From Actinocorallia herbida (GTDB lineage Bacteria; Actinomycetota; Actinomycetes; Streptosporangiales; Streptosporangiaceae): DNA of 64,000 nt. Every line of letters starts with the position of its first letter. Within the stretch, counting starts at the first letter, position 1. Below are positions 35,527 to 43,698 of this stretch, one piece after another. The stretch is from NCBI RefSeq assembly GCF_003751225.1, contig NZ_RJKE01000001.1, positions 4,340,001 to 4,404,000 on the forward strand. Reading direction: 5' to 3'. The translations under genes and the position numbers were made by a program. The notes beneath the pieces were generated by a model. That model was not told the origin of the DNA, made no database searches, and saw only the letters and a list, made by a program, of their open reading frames with translations.

Positions 35527-36956
35527 CCGCACGCATCGCCGCCGTGGATCTTGGCGCGACCAGTGGGCGCGTCATCACCGCGCGGGTCGGTGACGGCCTG
35601 CTCGATCTGACCGAGGTCCACCGGTTCCCGAACCGGCCCGTCGAGGTCTCCGGAACGCTCCACTGGGACATCCTCGGGCTCTACCGGGACGTCCTCGACG
35701 GGCTCGCGCAGGCCGGGACCGGCATCTCCTCCGTCGGCATCGACAGCTGGGCCGTCGACTACGGGCTGCTCGACGCCTCCGGGGCGCTGCTCGGCAACCC
35801 CGTGCACTACCGGGACGACCGGACCGAGGCGGTCATCGACGACGTCCACGCCAAGATCTCGCCCGAGCGCCTGTACGCGGTCAACGGCCTCCAGTTCCTG
35901 CCGTTCAACACGCTGTACCAGCTCGCCGCCGAGCGCCTGCTGGACCGGGCCGAGACCATGCTGCTCATCCCGGACCTCCTCGCCTACTGGCTGACCGGCG
36001 AGCGCGGGGCGGAGGCCACCAATGCGTCCACGACGGGCCTGTACGACGCGAGCACGGGCGCGTGGTCGGCCGAGGTCGTCGGGGCCCTCGGGATCCCCGC
36101 GGGCCTCCTGCCGGAGCTGAGGCAGCCGGGGAGCCCCTCCGGGCTCCTGAAGGCCGCCACCGGGCTGCCCGGGGTGCCGCTGACGGCCGTCGCCTCCCAC
36201 GACACCGCCTCCGCGGTCGCGGCGGTGCCCGCGACCGACGCGAACTTCGCCTACATCTCCTGCGGCACCTGGTCCCTGGCCGGGGTGGAGCTGCCCGCGC
36301 CGATCCGCACCGAGGCGAGCCGCACGGCGAACTTCACCAACGAGGCGGGCGTCGACGGGACCGTCCGGTACCTGCGCAACGTCATGGGCATGTGGCTGGT
36401 CTCGGAGTCCATGCGGGTGTGGGGCATGCCGTCGTCCGAGCTGCCCGCCCTGCTGGCGGCCGCCGCCGAGGTGCCCGGCCCGCGCAGCGTCGTCGACCCC
36501 AACGACCCGTCGTTCATGCAGCCCGGCGACATGCCCTCCCGGATCGCCGCGTACTGCTCGCGGACGGGCCAGGCGGTGCCCGGCACCCGGGCCGAGACCG
36601 TCCGCTGCATCATGGACAGCCTCGCCCTCGCGCACCGCGCCGTGCTGCGCGAGGCGGCCGCGCTGTCGGGCCGCCGGATCGACGCGGTCCACCTGGTCGG
36701 CGGCGGTTCGCGCAACGCACTGCTCTGCCAGCTCACCGCGGACGCCACGGGCCTGCCCGTCATCGCCGGTCCGGCCGAGGCCACGGCGCTCGGCAACATC
36801 GGCATGCAGGCGCGCGCGCTCGGCCTGATCCCCGATCTGCCGTCGCTCCGCGCCCTCATCGCCGAGACCCAGCCGCTGGCGCGCTACTTCCCCTCGACCC
36901 CCGAGACCCCGTGGCTGGACGCCGCCTCCCGGCTGGAGTCCTTCACCACCGTCTAG
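35523..36956 (+). CDS. rhaB: L-rhamnulokinase
   Basis: This 477-residue FGGY-family kinase has the N-terminal phosphate-1 motif AVDLGATSGRV, WDILGLY, SWAVDYGLLD, the linker ASHDTASAV, and the C-terminal adenosine-site HLVGGGSRNALLCQ. It phosphorylates L-rhamnulose to L-rhamnulose-1-phosphate, the RhaEW substrate. It is the last gene of the rightward operon, ending 10 bases from the convergent OmpA-like gene with no obvious terminator between. Confidence 0.94.
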   Translation: MTARIAAVDLGATSGRVITARVGDGLLDLTEVHRFPNRPVEVSGTLHWDILGLYRDVLDGLAQAGTGISSVGIDSWAVDYGLLDASGALLGNPVHYRDDRTEAVIDDVHAKISPERLYAVNGLQFLPFNTLYQLAAERLLDRAETMLLIPDLLAYWLTGERGAEATNASTTGLYDASTGAWSAEVVGALGIPAGLLPELRQPGSPSGLLKAATGLPGVPLTAVASHDTASAVAAVPATDANFAYISCGTWSLAGVELPAPIRTEASRTANFTNEAGVDGTVRYLRNVMGMWLVSESMRVWGMPSSELPALLAAAAEVPGPRSVVDPNDPSFMQPGDMPSRIAAYCSRTGQAVPGTRAETVRCIMDSLALAHRAVLREAAALSGRRIDAVHLVGGGSRNALLCQLTADATGLPVIAGPAEATALGNIGMQARALGLIPDLPSLRALIAETQPLARYFPSTPETPWLDAASRLESFTTV

Positions 36957-36966
36957 GTCCGGGGCC

Positions 36967-37488
36967 TCAGGGGGTGAAGGTGATCTCCACGCGGCGGTTC
37001 TCGGCGCGGCCGCTCGGGTTGTCCCGGCCGCCGATCTGGTTGGGCGCCACGGGGTCGGCTTCACCGCGGCCCCGCGCCGTGAGGTTCTCGACGCCGAGCC
37101 CGGCGAGTTCGGCCTTGACGGCCTCAGCGCGCTGCCGGGACAGCTTCCGGTTGTAGGCGGGGGCGCCGAGGGAGTCGGTGAAGCCGGCGATCTCGGTCCG
37201 CCCGCCCGTCAGCCGGGCGGCGATCCGGGCGAGGTGGGCGGCCGCCTCGGGGGTCAGCGTGGCCGAGTCGAACTCGAACAGCACGTCCGAGCTGATGCGG
37301 ACGGTGGTGGCGGCACCGCGCTGCTCCTCGTGCTCCAGCGGGATCACCGACTCCTCAAGGAGCAGATCGAGCGCTTCCGGGGTCAGCGTCGTGATCGAGG
37401 ACTCCGGATTCGGCACGTCCGGCTCGGCGGCGACCGCCGCGCCGGGCAGGAGCAGCAGGCACAGGGCCGCGGCGACGGTACGCCTCAT
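36967..37488 (-). CDS. secreted OmpA/MotB-family protein
   Basis: This 173-residue protein has a Sec signal peptide (MRRTVAAALCLLLLPGAAVAA) and a C-terminal OmpA peptidoglycan-binding domain: FEFDSATLTPEAAAHL, IAGFTDSLGAPAYNRKLSRQ, ARGRGEADPVAPN, NRRVEITF. It probably binds cell-wall peptides outside the membrane. The ATG overlaps the stop of the upstream lipoprotein (ATGA), suggesting that the two work together at the envelope. Confidence 0.9.
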   Translation of the reverse strand: MRRTVAAALCLLLLPGAAVAAEPDVPNPESSITTLTPEALDLLLEESVIPLEHEEQRGAATTVRISSDVLFEFDSATLTPEAAAHLARIAARLTGGRTEIAGFTDSLGAPAYNRKLSRQRAEAVKAELAGLGVENLTARGRGEADPVAPNQIGGRDNPSGRAENRRVEITFTP

Positions 37489-38021
37489 CGGGTGACCGGG
37501 ACGCCGCGGAACGGCGGGAAGCTCGCGAAGTACACGTCGAGGGTCCCGACGTCCCCGGGCGGGGCGGCGAACGTGTAGCTCAGCGTGTTCGGCCGGTCGA
37601 TGTTGTACGCCTCGTTGCCCGCGCCGAGCATGGCGCCCGCGGAGTCCTTGACCACCAGGTACCGCTTGAGGTTCACCGGGTCGACCAGGGTGACCTCCGG
37701 GTAGACGCCGGTGAAGTAGCCGACGGCCAGCACGGACTTCTCGGCGAAGCCCGGGTAGTGCGGCGTCATCGTCAGCGTGAGGTCGGCGAGCCTCCCGCGC
37801 GCGGTGAGGCTCACGACGCCGAGCTCGAACTTCCCGCGGGGCCCGTCGAAGGTGGCCTGGGCGAGCACCTTGGCCGGGTCGGCGACCTGCGCGGACTGCG
37901 GGGCCTGCGTCGCCGCCGCGGTCTCCGGGCTCCCCGGGCTCTCCTCCGAAGGGCCGGCCGTGCTGCACCCCGCCGACAACGCCAGCACCACCGCGCACAC
38001 CGGCCACTGAAGTCTCATCAT
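37485..38021 (-). CDS. hypothetical lipoprotein
   Basis: This 178-residue protein has a lipoprotein signal (lipobox LSAGC, Cys about residue 19), a Ser/Pro/Glu-rich linker and a beta-rich domain of about 130 residues (LTLTMTPHYPG, YFTGVYPEVTLVD, LKRYLVVKDSAGAM). I do not recognise the family; the fold may be immunoglobulin-like. It is co-transcribed with the OmpA-like protein. ATG codons at 38021 and 38018 are both possible starts. Confidence 0.75.
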   Translation of the reverse strand: MMRLQWPVCAVVLALSAGCSTAGPSEESPGSPETAAATQAPQSAQVADPAKVLAQATFDGPRGKFELGVVSLTARGRLADLTLTMTPHYPGFAEKSVLAVGYFTGVYPEVTLVDPVNLKRYLVVKDSAGAMLGAGNEAYNIDRPNTLSYTFAAPPGDVGTLDVYFASFPPFRGVPVTR

Positions 38022-38085
38022 GTGATCTTGGGATGCCCGACGATCTGGATAAGTTCGACCGATTCCCGAGATTCCCGGGCGACTC

Positions 38086-38114
38086 TTGTTCCTTTCCTAT
38101 CGGAAAAGTATGCT
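38086..38114 (+). promoter_or_regulatory. sigma-70-like promoter of the sulfatase gene
   Basis: TTGTTC (38086-38091) and TATGCT (38109-38114) are spaced by 17 bp, giving a leader of about 50 nt. The spacer holds TTTCC-TATC-GGAAA, a small inverted repeat that could bind a regulator. Confidence 0.5.
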
Positions 38115-38169
38115 TTAGGCCCTGACGGCCCGGGCCGAGATCCCGTGCCGCGACGGAGAGGGGTGCCGC

Positions 38170-39567
38170 TTGGGTGCGGAAGGAAGCCTGGCGAGGCGCG
38201 GGTTCCTGGCCGGAGCGGCGGCCGCGATCGCCGCGGCGGGGACGGCGGGCGCGGCGGCCGGGGCCCCACCGGTGCGGCGGGCGGGCGCGCGGCCGAACAT
38301 CCTGGTGATCGTCACCGACGACCAGCCCAAGCAGCTGGCCTGGGCGCTGCGCAAGACGCGGAAGTGGCTCGGCGGCAGCGGGGTGGAGTTCACCCGCGGG
38401 CACGCGACGACCCCGCTGTGCGCGCCGTCCAGAGCCTCCATCTTCTCCGGCCGCTACGCCCATAACCACGGGGTCCGCGACAACTTCCACAAGCTGAACC
38501 TCGACCAGAGCACCACCTTCCAGCGCCATCTCGCCGACGCCGGATACCGCAACGGCATGTTCGGCAAGTACCTCAACGAGTGGCGCATAGCCATGCCGCC
38601 CGAGCACTTCGAGGACTACGCCCTGCTCAGCCCGGTCGGCTACGTCAACGGCAGGTTCAACCGCAACGGGAAGATCGCCGAGCTGCCCGGGTACACCACG
38701 CACCGGATCCGCGACTTCGCGCGCGCCTTCATCCGGAAGGGCGCGACGGACCCTCGGCCCTGGTTCGCCTACGTCGCCCCTTACGGCGCGCACGCCCCCT
38801 TCACCCCAGAGGAGAAGTACGAGGACCTCAAGGTGCCGGGGTGGGCGGGCCGCCCGTCCGTCACGGAGAAGGACAAGAGCGACAAGCCTCCTTACCTCCG
38901 GGAGGCGCACGCGTCGCTGTCCCGGGGCCGGACCATCCGCCGCGGCCAGCTGCGCACCCTCCGGTCCGTGGACGACGCCGTCGGGGCGCTCCACGACGAG
39001 CTCAAGGCCACCGGGCAGCTCGACAACACCCTCGTCATCTTCATCGGCGACAACGGCTACCTGTGGGCCGACCACGGCTGGACGAGGAAGTCGGTGCCCT
39101 ACCGCCCCGCTTACGAGGTCCCCTTCCTCCTGTCGTGGCCCGCCGGCGGCCTCGCCTCCGGCACCAAGGACGGCAGGCTCGTCGCCAACATCGACATCTC
39201 CGCGACCGTCCTGGACGCCGCGGGGATCGAGCCGACCACTCCGCAGGACGGCCACTCGCTCCTCGGCCGGGCCTCGCGCGACCACCTGCTCATCGAGTTC
39301 TGGCGGCAGGGCGGCGACGACCGGCCGCCGAACTCCTGGGCCGCCCACGTGAGCAGGACCGGGCAGTACACCGAGTACTACGCCCTGCGCACCGACGCCG
39401 CGGGAGACGAGGTCGGCACCGGCAAGGTGCTCTTCCGCGAGTACTACGACCTGAAACGCGACCCGTACCAGCTCGTCAACAAGCTGCACCGCGCCACCCG
39501 GGCGCAGGAGCGCGCCTGGGGCATCCCCGCCCTCGCCGCCCGCCTCAAAGCCGACCGCGCCGCCTGA
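38170..39567 (+). CDS. Tat-exported sulfatase
   Basis: This 465-residue protein has a twin-arginine leader (SLARRGFLAGAAAAIAAAG), the metal-binding VTDDQPK, and the sulfatase signature LCAPSRASIFSGR, whose Cys (about residue 84) would be converted to formylglycine. IFIGDNGYLWADHGW supplies further metal ligands. It likely cleaves sulfate esters at the cell surface. Translation appears to start at TTG (38170), with GAGAGGGG about six bases upstream. No maturation enzyme gene lies nearby. Confidence 0.88.
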   Translation: MGAEGSLARRGFLAGAAAAIAAAGTAGAAAGAPPVRRAGARPNILVIVTDDQPKQLAWALRKTRKWLGGSGVEFTRGHATTPLCAPSRASIFSGRYAHNHGVRDNFHKLNLDQSTTFQRHLADAGYRNGMFGKYLNEWRIAMPPEHFEDYALLSPVGYVNGRFNRNGKIAELPGYTTHRIRDFARAFIRKGATDPRPWFAYVAPYGAHAPFTPEEKYEDLKVPGWAGRPSVTEKDKSDKPPYLREAHASLSRGRTIRRGQLRTLRSVDDAVGALHDELKATGQLDNTLVIFIGDNGYLWADHGWTRKSVPYRPAYEVPFLLSWPAGGLASGTKDGRLVANIDISATVLDAAGIEPTTPQDGHSLLGRASRDHLLIEFWRQGGDDRPPNSWAAHVSRTGQYTEYYALRTDAAGDEVGTGKVLFREYYDLKRDPYQLVNKLHRATRAQERAWGIPALAARLKADRAA

Positions 39568-39680
39568 CGGGTCCGCTCCCCGGGCGTCATGGCCCGGCCA
39601 TGATCGCGGCGGCTCGGGGCAAACCCGGCGTGTCCTCCCCCGCCACGGGAAAGGCCCCCGTAGACGGGACGGGAGGTGCC

Positions 39681-41105
39681 GTGGCGGCGGAGCACGAGCG
39701 CACGATGGCGCTGCCCGCGCTGACGGCCATGGTCATCGGCTCGATGGTCGGCGCGGGCGTGTTCTCGCTGCCCGGCAACTTCGGGCAGGCGACGGGGGTC
39801 GTCGGGGCGGTCATCGCCTGGGCCATCGCGGGCGCGGGCATGCTCATGCTCGCGTTCGTGTTCCAGATCCTCGCGGTGCGGCGACCCGACCTGAACGCGG
39901 GCGTGTACGCCTACGCGAAGGCCGGATTCGGCGAGTGGCCCGGGTTCCTCTCGGCCTTCGGGTACTGGGCGAGCGCGTGCGTCGGGAACGTCACCTACTG
40001 GGTGCTCATCAAGTCGACGCTCGGGCAGCTGTTCCCCGGCCTCGGGGAGGGCGACACGCTGCTCGCGGTCGTCATCTCGGCGGTCGGCGTATGGGCGTTC
40101 GCCTGGCTGATCCTGCGCGGCGTCCAGCAGGCCGCGGCGATCAACAAGATCGTCACCTGGGCCAAGCTCGTGCCGATCCTCGTGTTCGTCGTGGTCGTCC
40201 TGGTCTCCCTGGACGCGGGGGTCTTCTCCGGGAACCTGTGGGGCGGCCCGGGTTCGCCGGGGCTGGTCGCGCAGGTCCGCGACACGATGCTGGTGACCGT
40301 GTTCGTGTTCCTCGGCATCGAGGGCGCGAGCGTCTACTCGCGGTACTCGCGGCGCCGCCGGGACGTCGGACGGGCGACCGTGCTCGGATTCCTCAGCGTG
40401 CTCGCGCTCTTCGCCTCGGTGACGCTGCTGTCTTATGGGATCCTGCCGCGCGGCGAGCTGGCCGACCTGCGGCAGCCGTCGATGGGCGGGGTGCTGAGCG
40501 CGGCGGCCGGGTCGTGGGGGTCGGCGTTCATCAGCGTCGGGCTCATCATCTCCGTCCTCGGCGCCTACCTCGCCTGGACGCTCATGGCCGCCGAGGTGCT
40601 GTTCGTCGCCGCCGCCGACCGCGACATGCCGACGTTCCTGTCGCGGCAGAACGCCGCCGAGGCCCCGGTGGCGGCGATCGTCCTGTCCAGCGCGCTGACC
40701 ACCGTCGTCCTCCTCACGACCCTGTTCTCCGACGACGCGTTCACGTTCACCCTCAAGCTGTGCAGCTCGCTGTCGCTCGTGCCCTACCTCCTGGCCGCCG
40801 CCTACTCTCTCAAGCTCGCCGTGACCCGGGAGACCTACCGTGACGACCCGGCGCCACGGACCAGGCACCTGCTGATCGCGGGCCTCGCCGTCCTCTACAC
40901 GGCGTTCCTCATCTGGGCGGCGGGCCTGGACTTCCTCCTGCTCTCCTGCATCATCTACGCGCCGGGCACGATCCTGTTCGCGCTCACCCGCCGCGAGCAG
41001 GGCAGACGCGTCTTCAGCGCCCCGGAGGCCGCGCTCTTCCTCCTGATCCTCGCGGGCGCCGCCGTCGGCGTGGTCCTGCTCGCCACCCGCGCGCTCACCA
41101 TCTGA
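39681..41105 (+). CDS. APC-family basic amino acid/polyamine antiporter
   Basis: This 474-residue protein has twelve or so hydrophobic helices. It begins ALPALTAMVIGSMVGAGVFSLP, given here in part, matching arginine/ornithine-type antiporters. GVYAYAKAGFGEWPGFLSAFG and FLGIEGASVYSRYSRRR are also family-typical. I chose GTG at 39681 because GGGAGG precedes it; an ATG at 39600 would add 27 low-complexity residues. It likely exchanges a cationic amino acid for its decarboxylated or deiminated product. No matching catabolic gene is nearby. Confidence 0.85.
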   Translation: MAAEHERTMALPALTAMVIGSMVGAGVFSLPGNFGQATGVVGAVIAWAIAGAGMLMLAFVFQILAVRRPDLNAGVYAYAKAGFGEWPGFLSAFGYWASACVGNVTYWVLIKSTLGQLFPGLGEGDTLLAVVISAVGVWAFAWLILRGVQQAAAINKIVTWAKLVPILVFVVVVLVSLDAGVFSGNLWGGPGSPGLVAQVRDTMLVTVFVFLGIEGASVYSRYSRRRRDVGRATVLGFLSVLALFASVTLLSYGILPRGELADLRQPSMGGVLSAAAGSWGSAFISVGLIISVLGAYLAWTLMAAEVLFVAAADRDMPTFLSRQNAAEAPVAAIVLSSALTTVVLLTTLFSDDAFTFTLKLCSSLSLVPYLLAAAYSLKLAVTRETYRDDPAPRTRHLLIAGLAVLYTAFLIWAAGLDFLLLSCIIYAPGTILFALTRREQGRRVFSAPEAALFLLILAGAAVGVVLLATRALTI

Positions 41106-41146
41106 CCCGCCGCGCCACCTCGGGCGGAACGCGGGAGAATCGGCTC

Positions 41147-41749
41147 ATGAACGAACTCTCGCCGGGATTCCACGGACGGCCCAGAACCCCGTCCGGCCCC
41201 CGGCTGCCGCCCGGCCAGTACCTCACCACGGGCTTCCCCGTCCTGTCCGCGGGGCCCACCCCCACGGTCACCGAGGCGCGCTGGCGGTTCACGATCGAGA
41301 CCGAGACGGGCGCGGAGCGGGTCTGGACCTGGGCGGAGATGCTGGCGCTGCCGCAGGAGGACGTGCGCGCCGACATCCACTGCGTCACCCGCTGGTCGAA
41401 GTTCGACACCCGGTGGCGCGGCGTCTCCCTCGACGTCCTCCTCGACGGGATCGAGACCGAGGCGGACTACGCGCTCGCCTACTCCTACGGCGGTTACAGC
41501 ACCAACCTCCCCCTGGCCGACCTCACCGGCGGCAAGGCCTGGCTCGTCCACGCCTACGGAGGCGAACCGCTCGAACCCGAGCACGGCGGCCCGGCCCGGC
41601 TGCTCGTCCCGCACCTGTACTTCTGGAAGTCCGCGAAGTGGCTGAAGAGCCTCCGCCTGACGACCCGGCACATCGCGGGCTTCTGGGAGACGGACGGTTA
41701 CCACGACTACGGCGACCCGTGGCGCGAGCAACGCCTCCAGGGCGACTGA
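41147..41749 (+). CDS. molybdopterin-dependent oxidoreductase, sulfite-oxidase fold
   Basis: This 200-residue protein matches the molybdopterin-binding core of the sulfite oxidase/MsrP family: DIHCVTRWSKFDTRWRGVSL, with the Cys molybdenum ligand near residue 78, AYSYGGYSTNLPLADL, GGPARLLVPHLYFWKSAKW and HDYGDPWREQR. There is no signal peptide and no heme or dimerisation domain, so it is a small cytosolic member. The substrate is unknown. Confidence 0.88.
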   Translation: MNELSPGFHGRPRTPSGPRLPPGQYLTTGFPVLSAGPTPTVTEARWRFTIETETGAERVWTWAEMLALPQEDVRADIHCVTRWSKFDTRWRGVSLDVLLDGIETEADYALAYSYGGYSTNLPLADLTGGKAWLVHAYGGEPLEPEHGGPARLLVPHLYFWKSAKWLKSLRLTTRHIAGFWETDGYHDYGDPWREQRLQGD

Positions 41750-41897
41750 GCCCCGCCCTCCCTCCGTTCCCCGACTTCACCGCCGACGTCGAAGCGGAAT
41801 CGCCCTTTCCCCTCGGATCCGGCACCTTAATAAGGCGCCGGGCCCGAAACTCTGGATGGGTGTCACATTCCGGACACGCACCATGCAACTCTTCCAA

Positions 41898-41926
41898 TTG
41901 ACGGCATTCCACGGGTTCTTTACTTT
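41898..41926 (+). promoter_or_regulatory. strong sigma-70-like promoter for the small secreted protein
   Basis: TTGACG (41898-41903), a 17-bp spacer and TACTTT (41921-41926) give a near-consensus promoter with a leader of about 78 nt. The rest of the 260-bp gap (41750-42010) is relatively AT-rich and holds only a CCTTA-A-TAAGG palindrome near 41830. Confidence 0.6.
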
Positions 41927-42010
41927 CAATGAAAAGAGACCCGCCGCCGCGCACCCGACATGTGCGGAAATGGGTCTCACTCCCCACCCTGTCAGGAGTA
42001 GTGACACCCC

Positions 42011-42517
42011 ATGCGCTTCTCGCGTGCCCTCGCGACCGTCGGTGCCGCCGGCGCCGCCTCCATCGTCCTCGCGGCCCCCGCCCTCGCCGACTGGAACACG
42101 CCCACCTCCGGCGCCATCAGCGGCACCTCGCTGACCTCGTCCCTGTGCAGCCCGACCACGGTCGCCGGCAGCATCTCGCCCAACGCGCTCTCGCTGAGCA
42201 CGGTCAACTTCAGCTGCGCCGGCATCACGATCCCGTCGCCCTGGTCCGGCCCCCTCAGCACGGCCACGCTGGCCGGGTCCGCCGCCAAGGTCACCCTGGG
42301 CGTGAGCGTGAACGTCGCCACCCCGTCGTGCACCTACGCGGGGAGCGTCGTCGGCCACCTCTTCAACGTCTCCGGCGGCGTCGAACTGCGGTTCATCAAC
42401 GCGAGCATCAGCAAGACCTCGGGCGGGTTCCTGTGCCCGAGCCCCTACACGCTGAACCACACGTTCCTGCTGAACCGGACCGCCGGCACGCCCGTCCTCT
42501 CGGTCTCCTACCCCTGA
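42011..42517 (+). CDS. small secreted protein of unknown function
   Basis: This 168-residue protein has a Sec signal peptide (MRFSRALATVGAAGAASIVL, cleavage after ALA near residue 26). The mature part is Ser/Thr/Gly-rich and beta-predicted, with four cysteines (SSLCSPTT, NFSCAGIT, TPSCTYAG, GFLCPSPY) that could form two disulfides. I do not recognise the family. A near-consensus promoter, AGGAG ribosome-binding site and U-rich terminator suggest strong expression as a single gene. A surface or aerial-growth role is speculation. Confidence 0.78.
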   Translation: MRFSRALATVGAAGAASIVLAAPALADWNTPTSGAISGTSLTSSLCSPTTVAGSISPNALSLSTVNFSCAGITIPSPWSGPLSTATLAGSAAKVTLGVSVNVATPSCTYAGSVVGHLFNVSGGVELRFINASISKTSGGFLCPSPYTLNHTFLLNRTAGTPVLSVSYP

Positions 42518-42526
42518 CCGAACGCG

Positions 42527-42553
42527 GGAAGGGCGGCACCATGCCGCCCTTCC
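42527..42553 (+). terminator. intrinsic terminator after the secreted-protein gene
   Basis: GGAAGGGCGGCA (42527-42538) and TGCCGCCCTTCC (42542-42553) form a 12-bp stem with a CCA loop, followed by TTTCCT, ten bases after the stop. Confidence 0.75.
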
Positions 42554-42651
42554 TTTCCTCCGCGCCCTCCCGGCGACAGATCCGTCCGGGAGGGCGCGAT
42601 CCCGCACGCTCTCGTGCCAGGCTTTTATATGCCGATCAGTTCTGCACCAAT

Positions 42652-43674
42652 TCAGCGGGAATGGTCGAGGCGGACGATCATCTTGCCGGTGTTGGCGCCT
42701 TCCAGGACGCCGAGAAAGGCGTCGAGGGCGCTTTCGATTCCGTCGGTGAAGGTCTCGCGGTGCTTGAGTTCGCCGGAGGCGACCTTCGGGCCCATGTCGC
42801 GGTGGAACTCGCCGGCGAGGTCGGCGTGGTCGCCGACGAGGAATCCCTCGATCCTGCCGCGGGTCTGGATCAGCCTGACGAGGTTGTTCGGGCCCGGCGC
42901 GGGTTCGGTGTCGTTGTAGCGGGAGATCATGCCGCAGACCGCGATCCTGCCCTTGAGGCGGAGCGCGCCGAGCGCGGCCTCGAGGTGGTCGCCGCCGACG
43001 TTGTCGAAGTAGACGTCGATCCCTTCGGGCGCGGCCTTGGCGAGTTGCTCGTCGACCCGGCCCCGCTTGTAGTCGAAGGCCCGGTCGAAGCCCAGGTCGT
43101 CGCGCAGCCAGGCGACCTTCTCCGGGCTGCCCGCCGAGCCGACGACGAGTTCCGCGCCCTTGAGCCGCGCGATCTGGCCGACGGTGCTGCCGACGGCCCC
43201 GGCCGCGCCGGACACGAAGACCCGGTCGCCGGGCCGAAAGTCCGCGACCCGCATCAGCCCCGCGTAGGCGGTGAGCCCGGTCATCCCCAGGACGCCCAGG
43301 TAGGCGCTGAGCGGGACGCCTTCGGTGGGCCGGAGCACGGACGCCTCGCCGGACTCCAGGAGGGCGTACTCGCGCCATCCGAGGCCGTGCCGCACGAGGT
43401 CGCCGGGGGCGAACCCCTCGGCCTCGCTCTCCACCACCTCGCCGATCGCGCCGCCCGTCATGGGCTCGTCCAGCCCGTAGGGGGCGGCGTAGGACTTGGC
43501 GTCCGACATCCGCCCCCGCATGTAGGGGTCGACCGACAGGAAGCGGTTGCGTACGAGGAGCTGTCCGGGGCCCGGCCCGGGGACCTCGACCTCGGTGAGG
43601 GAGAAGTCCTCGGGCACGGGAACGCCGACGGGACGGCGCTGGAGCCGCCATTCGCGGCCAATGAGTGAAGCCAT
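42652..43674 (-). CDS. NADP-dependent MDR-family oxidoreductase (CurA/leukotriene-reductase-like)
   Basis: This 340-residue medium-chain reductase lacks zinc ligands. It shows VRNRFLSVDPYMRGRM and PMTGGAIGEVVES, then the nucleotide-binding GAAGAVGSTVGQIARLKGA and VYFDNVGGDHLEAALGALR, and ends KMIVRLD. These are typical of NADPH-dependent alkenal/enone reductases. It likely detoxifies alpha,beta-unsaturated carbonyls. The gene is monocistronic and convergent with the secreted-protein gene. Confidence 0.9.
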   Translation of the reverse strand: MASLIGREWRLQRRPVGVPVPEDFSLTEVEVPGPGPGQLLVRNRFLSVDPYMRGRMSDAKSYAAPYGLDEPMTGGAIGEVVESEAEGFAPGDLVRHGLGWREYALLESGEASVLRPTEGVPLSAYLGVLGMTGLTAYAGLMRVADFRPGDRVFVSGAAGAVGSTVGQIARLKGAELVVGSAGSPEKVAWLRDDLGFDRAFDYKRGRVDEQLAKAAPEGIDVYFDNVGGDHLEAALGALRLKGRIAVCGMISRYNDTEPAPGPNNLVRLIQTRGRIEGFLVGDHADLAGEFHRDMGPKVASGELKHRETFTDGIESALDAFLGVLEGANTGKMIVRLDHSR

Positions 43675-43698
43675 GCCTCTACCCCTACCCCATGGGCG

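Noticed and set aside
41777-43651. A 624-codon minus-strand frame across the secreted-protein gene and reductase
   Set aside because: It spans two genuine genes on different strands and crosses a terminator; its sequence is a frame-shifted copy of the reductase.
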